A stretch of DNA of 64,000 nt from Gautieria morchelliformis (lineage: Eukaryota; Basidiomycota; Agaricomycetes; Gomphales; Gomphaceae), in the NCBI GenBank assembly GCA_015179125.1, contig WHVA01000389.1, forward strand, positions 46,892 through 110,891, in the 5' to 3' direction. Shown piece after piece: positions 55,555-64,000 of the stretch. How positions within the stretch are numbered: position 1 is the stretch's first letter; every line of letters begins with the position of its first letter. The translations under genes and the position numbers were made by a program. Under the pieces are notes generated by a model. The model was not told the DNA's origin. It did not search any database and was given only the letters and a program-made list of their open reading frames with translations.

Positions 55555-55667
55555 TCAATGACATGGAGCAGGAACGGTATGTGCATGGCGGCACCGAGAT
55601 GGTATGTGTGTACCAGGAACGAAGGCCCAAGTACTGCTCTCAAGTGTACATGTATCGGGAGAAGCCG

Positions 55668-56296
55668 TTAAGGTGGGTGACCAGGACACCAGATGCAGCC
55701 AATCTGGTTGGAAGATCGTCGACATCCGACAGTGCAACGAGGATCTAGCTTTGGCGCTGGAGTCCGTGGTGCCCCGAAGTAATCGAATGACCCAACGAGG
55801 TTGCATATCAACTCTGTGGATGCACGGCGCAACATGGTATTGCTGTCAAGAAGATGCGTCTCCGCGCGTTTGACAATGTCGCCTACCAGCGTTTCCTTGC
55901 CGTGACTGCGTCCAGAAATAAAACGGAAAGCGCTCACGCGCTCCGCAGCCTCGGGAGTAGCGGAAGAAATATTAGTAAGTGCCATCACGGCCTCGAATCG
56001 TTGAAGCAATGATGCTGAAGAATGACTGAGAAGAATAGCCAAAGGACGGATTGCACATATGAATCGCATGCGGAACCAAACACTGCCGCAGGTGGGAAAA
56101 TGATCGAAAGTTTGGCCAGGGCCCGGATGGCTAGGAGGTCGACAGAAACCAACCTATCGATTCCCCCTTGGTCGCCGACACTGAGAGAAAGGTCTCCCAT
56201 AGATACACGGATGATGGCAAGCAGAGCTTTCACTCCTCCTCCCAGTAGTATGGTAGCAGTCTTCAGAGTCTTCAGGGATCTAGAGATACAAACCAA
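55668..56296 (-). pseudogene. UNC-45/She4-type myosin chaperone fragment
   Basis: Two minus-strand frames match the armadillo-like UCS region: KALLAIIRVSMGD, LLAIRALAKLSIIFPPAAVF in one frame, then IRPLAILLSHSSASLLQRFE and ALTNISSATPEAAERV, then NTMLRRASTELICNLVGS in another. The frame change near 56040 has no convincing intron. Neither the TPR-like start nor the C-terminal end is present. It looks like a broken fragment of a second UNC-45 gene lying between the duplicated GST genes. Confidence 0.6.
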
Positions 56297-57071
56297 CCAT
56301 CCGCGAACACTGAGGTAAATGGCGTAAGACCTGACCCAAAGTTAGATAACCATCCCAGAGCCTCCAGTACATCGCAGAATCAAGGAAAGGGATGTTGCCG
56401 GTGCCATACTCAACGCAATAATCTCGAGTCCTGGACTGCTAGACAGTTGTGTAATGATCAGCTCTTGTCAGCGCCCCATTCCGGCATTTGCGGGAATACT
56501 ATGAGATACGACTTCGGGCGTACTGGCTCCTCTGCCATCCCACAAAGGCAGCAGCGGTGAAGGAAGGAGCGGCGGAGGGAGCATAGCAGACGAGCCAGTG
56601 GAGAGCACAGATGGGACAAGAGAGCAGAACGTAGACCAAGGTACACCACCTAGCTGTACAAATGAATGAGCGATGGACAGAGAGCTAAGGTACACAAAGA
56701 AACAAAATTACCTTTCAACAATGAATAGCCAATTTGAAGAACGCCATCATCGGACTAGAGGCCATAGGACTCAGGTTCCTCCTTTCAACCGGAGGAATGA
56801 GCGGACTTGAGCAACGTCAATTCAAGGAATCTTTTACTTACTTCAAGAGTTAGTATTGGTATATTGGCCCAACTATATAAAGCAGTGTCAGGCTGGCACC
56901 CATCAAGGGAGCAGGGCCATCGACAGGACGAGGTGACGCTCAATCGGGAATGTTTTGTATAACTGGTGCAGCCGATGGTCTGGACTGGTCAGCTGCTGAG
57001 TCAGCTGGGTGTACACCAAGTAAGTAGTCGACGATGGGACTGGGAGACTCGTACGTTGCGCTCTTCCACGC
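56297..57071. other. Intergenic, no gene seen
   Basis: Ends with the duplicated GST promoter (from about 57020). No recognisable coding sequence or repeat. Confidence 0.45.
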
Positions 57072-58946
57072 ATGTCTCCACTGAGCTCCCCGATATATTA
57101 CGGCTGTGAGCACCCATAGTCCTGTCCTGCACGCCAGCGCTGATGCACAGACACGGACAGACGAAGCCTCCCCGATCGTGAACAAGCTCGAGACGGTGCT
57201 TCTCCTCAAGAACATCCCCGCTCGCCGCGTACGTCCATATCCCATCCATACCCATACCACCCCGCTCACCACCCCCTCCCCAGGTCGACGTAAGTCTGCC
57301 CCACGCCGCATACACATGCCGGTGTGGTCCCACCCACTCACACACACTCTCTCCCACCCTCCCCGCAGGTCGCGCTCATCCCCCCGCGCCCCGAGCTCTC
57401 CACCCTCCTCAGCATCCCCTACAGACGCATCCCGCTCCTCGCCCTCGGCCGCGACGTCTACGTCGACACCTTCCTCATCACCGCCGCCCTCGAGCGCCAC
57501 TTCCCTGCGCCGCGGCACCCGACCATCTTCCCTGCGCGCAGGGGCAAGGGAGGCAGCGGCGACGTCGGGTTGCAGAAGGCGTTCGGGAGGTTCTATGGGG
57601 ATAAGAACCTGTTTGTGTTTGCGTTTTGGCTGTTGCCGTGGACGCGGGTGCCGCGTGCGGTGCAGGAAGATCGGAAGAAGGTGTGTGGAGTTTTTTTTTT
57701 CGTGCGTTGCGTGTGCTGATGTGGCGACGAACGCAGTTTATGGGGCCTGACGTCGATTTCGAGGCGCTGGCCCAGCAGCAGTCCGTCACGCACAGCACCC
57801 TCGCCTCCAACCTCGTACGTCCCCCCACACCGTACATCTCACATACTAACGACCTCGCCCCCGCCCCCTGCAGGTGCTCATCGAGGAACAGCTCGCCGAC
57901 GGGCGCACCTGGTTCCTGGACACGGACACCCCGGGCTACGCCGACGTCTGCCTCCACTTCGCGCTCGCGTGGATGCGCTCGTTCCGTGCCACGCGCCCCG
58001 TGTTCGCGCCAGCGCAGTACCCGTTCACCGTCGCCGTGAGTGCGCGCGCGTGCATACATCACTTGCGATCTGACGCTTGTCCCCCAGTGGCTCAACAACC
58101 TCGACGCCCTCCTCAAGCAGAAACGCGCCGCCGCCCCGCACGCCCTCACCAAAATAAGCGGCGCCGACGCCGCCCGCGCCATCTTCGCCGCCCCCTTCCT
58201 CGACCCGCCCATGGGGGCCCCCGCCGTCGAGCCGCTCGAGGCCGCGCGCCTCGCGCTCAAGGCCGGCGCGCGCGTGTCCGTGCGGCCGGACGACACGGGT
58301 GGGTCGACTCTACCTGCACGTTATGCTTTTATGCACACTCGACCCTGATTTTCATTTTGTTTTTTTTCTAGGCAAGGAAGTCGAGACCGTCGGCACGCTC
58401 GTCGCGCTGAGCCGGGAGGAGGTCGTCCTTGAGACCGAGGCGCACGCGGCCCCAGGCGGCGCTGGCCCTGCGGCGCTGCGCGTGCACTTCCCGAGGCCGG
58501 GGTATGTGGTCATGGCGGTGGGCGCGGCTCAGCCGGAGGCGAGGACCGTGAAGCTGATCTCACAGCTTCAAGCTGTGAGACTTAAGCTGCTACAGTACAG
58601 TAATCCCCCCAGCGTGTCGTGTGTACAAACGGTATCGCGACCGCGAAGACAACAAGTTGCCGTGGTTATAAGTCAACCCTGGTATCAGAAATATTACACG
58701 GAGAAGAAAAGGAAACCTCGGGAACGTGACGTCACGCGCGTGATAAGGCGCGCGCGCGAGGAAAAAAAAAGTCTGCCAGTAAAACGCTGGCCCTGTGGTG
58801 CTGCGCGTGCACTTCCCGAGGCTCGGGTATGTCGTCGTGGCGGCGGGCGCGGCTCAGACGAAGCTGTGAGACTTACGCTACTAATCCCCCAGCGTGCTGT
58901 GTGTACAAAACGGTATCGCGACCGCGAAGACAAAAAGTTGCCGTGA
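57072..58946 (+). CDS. Glutathione S-transferase-fold protein, paralogue 2, with extended C-terminus
   Basis: Same exon structure as paralogue 1: MSPLSSPIYYG (57072-57105), intron, then EASPIVNKLETVLLLKNIPARR, VALIPPRPELSTLLSIPYRR, VYVDTFLITAALERHFP, VLIEEQLADGRTWFLDTD, YADVCLHFALAWM, WLNNLDALLKQKRAAA, TVGTLVALSREEVVLE. The last exon lacks the stop used in paralogue 1 (ARTKL-stop there, ARTVKLISQLQ here). It reads on for more than 100 residues through former 3' UTR to a TGA at 58944-58946, so the annotated tail may not reflect a selected protein. Introns and flanks are also duplicated, which shows a DNA-level segmental duplication. Confidence 0.78.
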
Positions 58947-58960
58947 TTATAAGTAACCCT
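58786..58960 (+). repeat. Third partial copy of the GST 3' end
   Basis: Matches the end of the last GST exon (gctgcgcgtgcacttcccga) and its 3' flank (cggtatcgcgaccgcgaaga and following), already present at 54262-54520 and 58460-58690. It is a tandem partial duplication. Confidence 0.75.
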
Positions 58961-59417
58961 GGTACTTAGCTATGCTGCCTGCAAGCGAAGCCGCAGGCCG
59001 CTGCGTCCAACAGAGCGCCGCTGGCCAGACAACAACCTTTGCACCTACTGTGGGCAGCCGTCTCCTAATATTGGGCTTCCTGCCAGGTAGGGGAGACGGG
59101 TGTGCAGCGGTTTCGAGCCGACGAAAGCTCTCATCAGGGGGATACCGCTACCGCGACCGCTCGCCCTTCCAGTTCTGTTTAGGAGTCACTACTTCTGAGC
59201 CTGTGCCTAGTGGGAGTGTACGGTCTGTGCGCGTGAACGGTGCCTTTAGCTATCCGCTCAGAGGCCGCTACAGCACTCATGACCCACCAGCGGGAAGTGT
59301 TACGGTTGGGTGGTGAGGATAGTCAGGAGACGGAGGCTTCGTCCCAAGCCCTTAGCTCAAGCTGACTAACCCAGGTACTGCGGCCGGTAGTTTCTGTTGG
59401 AGTTCGATGTGGTTCGT

Positions 59418-59450
59418 CTATATGGACCCACACACGCTGAGTCCATATAG
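59418..59450. repeat. Perfect 10-base hairpin
   Basis: CTATATGGAC (59418-59427) and GTCCATATAG (59441-59450) with a 13-base loop. Confidence 0.65.
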
Positions 59451-59480
59451 TTCAGATTCCGCATCTCCGCTTCTCTCCTC

Positions 59481-59618
59481 AGTCGTTCATGCCACTCTGA
59501 ACGTCTGAGGTAAGAAAGCTCAGCTACTACTTCGCTATCTTACCAATTACTTACTCGCACTGTAGCCTAACGTAGTGCAGGTAATACATAGTCGTTCATG
59601 CCACTCTGAACGTCTGAG
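59481..59618. repeat. Paired 29-base direct repeats
   Basis: The 29-base word beginning agtcgttcatgccactctga occurs at 59481-59509 and 59590-59618, each with a GAACG core. A second word, gcctaacgtagt, occurs at 59565-59576 and 59618-59629, directly against the LTR. Confidence 0.7.
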
Positions 59619-59629
59619 CCTAACGTAGT

Positions 59630-59844
59630 TGTAAATAACCCGTGTATCTACATGTACATTAGTTATTACATAATCCCGGTGGGCCCCTTAGGGACCCACT
59701 GTATAGTTTATGCGTGGGAACCGGTTAGCGGTCCCCATCACATCTTACTCTTACCTGTCACTACATAGCATTCAGAATACCACTCATTGGTCAAGTTCTG
59801 TAGTGCCCTTGTGATACAAGGTTCTAAGATCGACATCCTTTACA
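59630..59844 (+). repeat. 5' LTR of second A-type element
   Basis: 215 bases, TGTAAATAAC...CTTTACA. The bases following it (cctttttgaactatcctgcg) give no primer match I can recognise. Confidence 0.85.
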
Positions 59845-60033
59845 CCTTTTTGAACTATCCTGCGGTTGATCGCCACGCGACCAACCGATAGTGGATTCGA
59901 AGCAATCTTGAAAAAGATTGCTGCATCGACAACTAAACATCGTTGATACCCTCCAGTAGACCTTCTACTGTCGGCTGCGAGCATGATGATTCCACGCAGT
60001 CGAAGACGGACATGAGCGACGAGCTCGAGGTCC

Positions 60034-62116
60034 ATGCCCCAGGCGCAGCCTAGCGACCCGACGGCTGACGCTATCCTGGACCAAGAGAACAGGATGATAG
60101 AAGACGGAGAGATCGTAGATCTCACCGCCCTCGTCCCCGCAGTAGAGGACGAGGAAAACCATGACCATGTCTCGTCGAGCGTGGCTGAGGAAGAGATGAT
60201 GCCGGGCAACGAGCCGGCGCCGCCCCCCCATCACTCTCTGCCCAAGGACAAAGGAAAGGGCAGAGAAGTCTCGCCGTCGTCAGACGGTAGAGCAACAATG
60301 TCGAGGCGGGCACAAAGCCACGACTCAAACCGATGCTCACGAAGTAGAGCGACGATGATTGTCCCTGAAGGAGGACGACGGCAAAAAAGACGAGCCCCAG
60401 ACGATGGTCAGGACTCGGAATACTCGAGCTCTAGTCGCAAGAGCTCGAGGGCTCACACCATCGACCACGAGACGGCAGAGGCCCTGAACAAACAGGTGCA
60501 GGCTGCACTGCACCGAAGTACGCTGACGCGCCACAAGCACGATCAGCTGGCATTGCAGCTTGACAACGCCGCCGCCCCCCTAATGGCAATCGGCAAGGAA
60601 CTCCACCAGGCGGAGGAGGTCAGGCTGCAAGACGCAGCCACACTGGAGGACATCCAGAAAGCCCTCCGCCCACGCAGGGAACGCAACACAACTCGTCCGA
60701 GCTCGTGACAGTCCGCAGCCAACGAACACAGTCGCAATGTGGAAGACCCGCGCCAAAAGGAGCGAGACAAGCAGCGTATGCCGCCACCAGCTGTCCTGGT
60801 CGAACAGGACGTAAGGTTAGGGAACGAACCTCAAGAACAACCGGCTGCCCCAATGGACAGCCGTAAAACGATCCAACAGATCGTTAGGGATCAGGTCGCC
60901 TCAGAACCTGACTCTGAAACGACGACCGAGAGCTTAGAGCTCGAAGTCGCACACTGGCAGTGTAAAGAAGTTGCAGCCGCGCGCCGCCACACATGGGCAC
61001 TCGAGCTTCTAGCGAAGAACACTGAAGAGACAGTGGCCCACAGCCACACCGCTCAGCTGCCCAACGCGCAGCTCACACAAGCCGTACAGGACGCACTGCA
61101 AGCGCGTGCAGCCTACAACAGCAGGCTACAGATCCGCAACGTGGGGCTGACCGGGGAAACCAGGCACAAAACGCCCCCGGAACCGAGAGCACAGAATGCT
61201 CCCGATCCTGAGCCCGATCCGGGCCCAGGGCCCGTCAGGGCACATAACAGCCTGCCCCGCGCGGCATCACAACCGCGCAAGCGATCCATGGCCCCAACGG
61301 AAGGCCAGGGAATCCCTGACCAGGCCAACGTCATACCAATGGAGCTGTACAACGGGATCACACGGATGATCCGCGTGGCGTTAGCAGACGCCACGGACAC
61401 AGACCCGGAGAAGTCTGTGCTAGCGAAAGCCAGCGTAAAATTGGCCCACCCCGAACCATATGCTGGGGGATCGGACCTCGAAGAGTTTGAAATCTTCGTG
61501 GCAGCCATCCTACGATGGCTAAAAATGAATTGCCTCCTAGGGCCAACCAGCATTGACATGCAGGTCGGCTACATGGGCACTCGCCTCACCGACGAAGCCC
61601 AGGAATGGTTCCTTCGAAACGTCGAACACTTCGATCGTCAGGTCCGCAGCTGGACGCTGGAAACCGTGATGCAAGGCCTTCAAAAAAGGTTCCTGCACAC
61701 ACTGACGTACCATCACGCATCGAATAAATTTGACGCGGTCATGCAAGGCATGAAAACCGTTCAGGAGATGCTGAACGAGCTCACGAAATACGCGGCACGT
61801 ATGATACAGCCGCCAGACGAGTATATGTTCCGGAGACGGTTCGTATCGGCGCTGCGCAACGAGGTCCTCAAAAAGGGCCATAATGCCAAGAGCAGCTCAA
61901 TAGAGCAACTCTTTGAGATGGCCCGGATGATAGAGGAGGCATCCCGATACAACATGGGGATGCGCCGCGCAGAAAGCGCAGCAGCAACGGCAAGCGCTGC
62001 CCGGCTCACAGGGAGCAAGCCGTTGACACAAACGGGCCTGACCAGGCCCAGCCTGTTCGCAAGAAGCGGAACAGGACAACGGCCACCACCCTCACGCCCA
62101 GCACAAGCTGGACGCC
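60034..62116 (+). pseudogene. Gag of second A-type gypsy element, one TGA, cut by insertion
   Basis: MPQAQPSDPTADAILDQENR begins a charged N-terminal region. An in-frame TGA (60706-60708) is followed by the same frame. Helical Gln/Ala-rich parts precede the Ty3 gag domain (PEPYAGGSDLEEFEIFVAAI, DEAQEWFLRNVEHFDRQV, LQKRFLHTLTYHHASNKFD, MRRRF-like MFRRRFVSALRNEV). The gag ends at ...SRPAQAGR where the foreign LTR starts at 62117, so zinc knuckle and pol are not seen here. Confidence 0.78.
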
Positions 62117-62417
62117 TGTCAGGGGACACCCTGTTTTCCATTTCCAGTTCTGACACCACACCCAGTTCCGACTCAATTTCCGGCTCCGCTTCCGGTTCCG
62201 ATTCCATCTCCACCTCCGCTTTCAGAAATGATTCCGCTTCTGGGAGAACTTCCACCAGTTCTGTTCACCTTGCCAGTTCCACTCCAATTTCCGACTTGCA
62301 GGGTTGATGGTGGGTGCCAAGTGTTGTCCCTGGCTGCGCAGCGTAGTATAATACGGGCTCGCTGACATTGGGGGTCCTTAGACTTTTCTCTTTGGATTTC
62401 CCCTTGTCAGGTGAGAA
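62117..62417 (+). repeat. B-family LTR, cut by copia D
   Basis: TGTCAGGGGACACCC with the TATA and AGACTTTTCT segment retained. Its U3 hexamer tract differs (many TTCCGN and TCCGCT words), and a deletion removes the part following it. After GGTGAGAA the copia LTR begins. It reads in frame with the interrupted gag as a Ser-rich stretch until TGA at 62305-62307. Confidence 0.85.
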
Positions 62418-62905
62418 TGTTGGGTGCATTTATGCTCCTGCACCAAAATCAAGCATAATATATTCAATTTATTGTGTGGTGTTTCAATATTTTCTCATAC
62501 TGTTCTTGTACCATGCATCCATTTCTCTGCTTATTTTCGAAATTTTCTAGTCACTCTCTATCTCTCCATTCCATTCTGTTATTTCTATTTTCACAGGCGG
62601 CTGCACCCAGCGGAGTTTGAAATGACTTCGACGCGCGAGCCCTTGGGCGCTAAAGGGCCGGGTGCAAGTATATGCCTTCTGAGACAGGATTACACTCCTC
62701 TCTCAGTGACAATAAATTCACTGAGAGAGGCGAGTAGTATCTTTCATATTTACATAGCATGTTGACTGAAAATCATGTAGTGTATTTGATTTTAGGTATT
62801 GTATTAATACATCAGTGACAATAAATTCACTGAGAGAGTGTATTTGATTTTAGCTTTCTAAGAACTCTACCGAACCTTCCCTGCCATAGCCCCTAGTTGC
62901 CTACA
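62418..62905 (+). repeat. 5' LTR of copia D
   Basis: Same start TGTTGGGTGCATTTATGC and middle (ctgcacccagcggagt) as the other copia LTRs but clearly diverged elsewhere. The hairpin 62698-62729 keeps both 12-base arms. Confidence 0.88.
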
Positions 62906-62906
62906 A

Positions 62907-62919
62907 GGGTTATGGGCCC
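62907..62919 (+). promoter_or_regulatory. Initiator tRNA-Met PBS of copia D
   Basis: GGGTTATGGGCCC is unchanged although flanking LTR and gag sequence have diverged. The ATG at 62912 is again inside it. Confidence 0.85.
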
Positions 62920-64000
62920 CGTAGACACTTCGCAGAAGCTTTTGGGTGTGGAGAAGCTTGCAACAGATGGAAGTAATTGGCCTCTGTGGCGAGCTACTCT
63001 CACAAGTTATTTTGAGTCCAAAAATCTACTCAGGCATATAGAAGGGAGAGCCATTCGACCTCCTGATCCTCCAGTCATGCCCCCAGGCCATATTCTCACA
63101 GAAGCTGAGGAAACTCAGATTGAGAAGGCTGAGGAGAAGCTGGAGAAGTATCTTGCCAGAGAAGGACAGGCCAAAACCCAAATAATCGTCTCAGTGTCAG
63201 AGTCACTAGCTCTGATGCTACAGAAGAGACATACAGCAAAAGAAGTCTGGGATGCATTGGTCAATGAGATGACCAAAAGCCCAGATGGTCCTCACCAACC
63301 TACAGACAGCTTCGCAGTATGAGGTGTCCTGAGGATGGAGACTTGAGAGATCACTTGGACAAGGCCCAAGACCTCTATGCTCGTCTCAATGAGATGGGAG
63401 CCAGAATTTCTGAAGGAGAGTTCACCGACATTATCCTTGCATCACTTCCACCCTCCTATGAGGCAGTTATGAATGCCTTACCACGTCGCTCGAAGAATGT
63501 GGAATGCCCTTAGTGCCTGATATATTATCAGAGTACTAAAGGCTCAATACGACAGGAGAAAGACTTCAATATTTCACAAGAAGAGCAGGCATTTATTGGT
63601 TCATCTACGAAAGGGCAGAAGGGCCGGAAAGACCCGAAGGTGTCTACATGCACTAATTGCCACAAGCCTGGACATGCTATAGAGAGTTGCTGGGCTAAAG
63701 GAGGTGGTAAAGAAGGCCAGGGGCCACGTCAGAAGAAGAAAGCGAAAGCCAAAAAGAAGAAGGGCAAAGCCAAGGCGAATGTTGCCGAAGAAGTGTCCTC
63801 TGAGGAGGATGAGAGTGGCAGTCCAGCCGCTTTCGCCAACTTCGACTGCTCTAATTTGAGTAGTTTATCTCTGGACACTGTTGTTATCCTCGACACTGGA
63901 ATGACCGCACATATGACCCCTCACAAGAATTTATTGAGGGATTACAGTCCATTCTCACAGCGCGCACAATTCGTGGCAGCCAACAAAGGCACTTTTGATG
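62912..64000 (+). pseudogene. Copia D gag-pol, frameshifted, incomplete
   Basis: Starts MGPVDTSQKLLGVEKLATDG. Small deletions near 63276-63300 and 63480 shift the gag frame (first frame ends at 63322, the next at 63513). A further frame carries CTNCHKPGHAIESCW and the protease VVILDTGMTAHMTP before the window ends. Non-functional as it stands. Confidence 0.85.

Larger units (their letters stand above)
58961..59629. other. Intergenic with short repeats, no clear gene
   Basis: A frame near 58999-59060 reads DNNLCTYCGQPSPNIG, resembling a degraded gag zinc knuckle. The right half holds a hairpin and direct repeats listed separately, up to the LTR at 59630. Confidence 0.35.
59630..62116 (+). mobile_element. 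Second A-type Ty3/gypsy element: 5' LTR and gag
   Basis: Starts with the 215-base LTR also found at 31113-31327, here as a 5' LTR followed by gag. It is interrupted at 62117 by a B-family LTR, and the rest lies beyond the nested copia outside the window. Confidence 0.82.
62418..64000 (+). mobile_element. Diverged Ty1/copia element D, truncated by window edge
   Basis: 5' LTR 62418-62905 (488 bases), then one base, the conserved primer site and a gag-pol relative of copy 1 that runs off the end. It sits in the B-family LTR at 62117-62417. Confidence 0.88.

Noticed and set aside
59481..59618. CRISPR-like array
   Set aside because: Only two repeats with no spacer series, in a eukaryotic genome.

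Overview
This window looks like nuclear DNA of a filamentous basidiomycete, most likely an Agaricomycete of the Polyporales type. The signs are intron-dense genes with roughly 50-60 base introns, a KDZ transposase gene, chromodomain Ty3/gypsy elements, a Tad-like LINE, an agaricomycete-type multipass membrane protein, and very GC-rich housekeeping genes. About half of the 64 kb is transposable elements.

Layout. 1-5.2 kb: a minus-strand KDZ transposase gene, a 56-base hairpin and three copies of a 163-base tandem repeat. 5.2-10.5 kb: a complete Ty1/copia element (copy 1) with 498-base LTRs, an ACTTT target duplication and an uninterrupted 1414-residue gag-pol. 10.5-15.5 kb: gene debris, a possible solo LTR, and a LINE that keeps ORF1 and the start of the endonuclease but no reverse transcriptase. 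15.5-31.3 kb: a three-level nest. Gypsy element A (5' end missing) is split inside its RT by chromovirus B (TSD GGCAC). B is split in its leader by copia copy C (TSD CCCAA). C is almost identical to copy 1 but has a one-base deletion in integrase. 31.3-34.4 kb: an inverted gypsy relic F split by a solo LTR of the B family (TSD GGGTC), then a broken tyrosine recombinase gene.

34.8-58.9 kb is the host gene block: a small Cys-rich secreted protein, a 7TM-like membrane protein, an MFS transporter, KAE1 (tRNA t6A synthesis) head-to-head with SEC24 (COPII coat), an ELYS-type nucleoporin gene, a TPT/nucleotide-sugar transporter, a Cys-rich surface protein, and two GST-fold paralogues flanking an UNC-45/She4 fragment. 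59.6-64 kb repeats the same nesting order (A-type gypsy, then B-family LTR, then copia), with a diverged copia running off the edge.

Main observations. (i) The copia primer site is complementary to the initiator tRNA anticodon arm and contains the gag start codon. (ii) Chromovirus B carries a 10-base complement between its predicted RNA 5' end and its primer site, as expected for self-priming. (iii) B's pol frame stays open through the PPT and U3 and stops inside the TATA box; the U3 part encodes a Ser-rich tail built on hexamers. (iv) All five stops in B and all four differences between its LTRs are explained by CpG transitions. (v) Elements A and F each carry an extra ORF after pol. Exon boundaries are read by eye from splice motifs and protein continuity.
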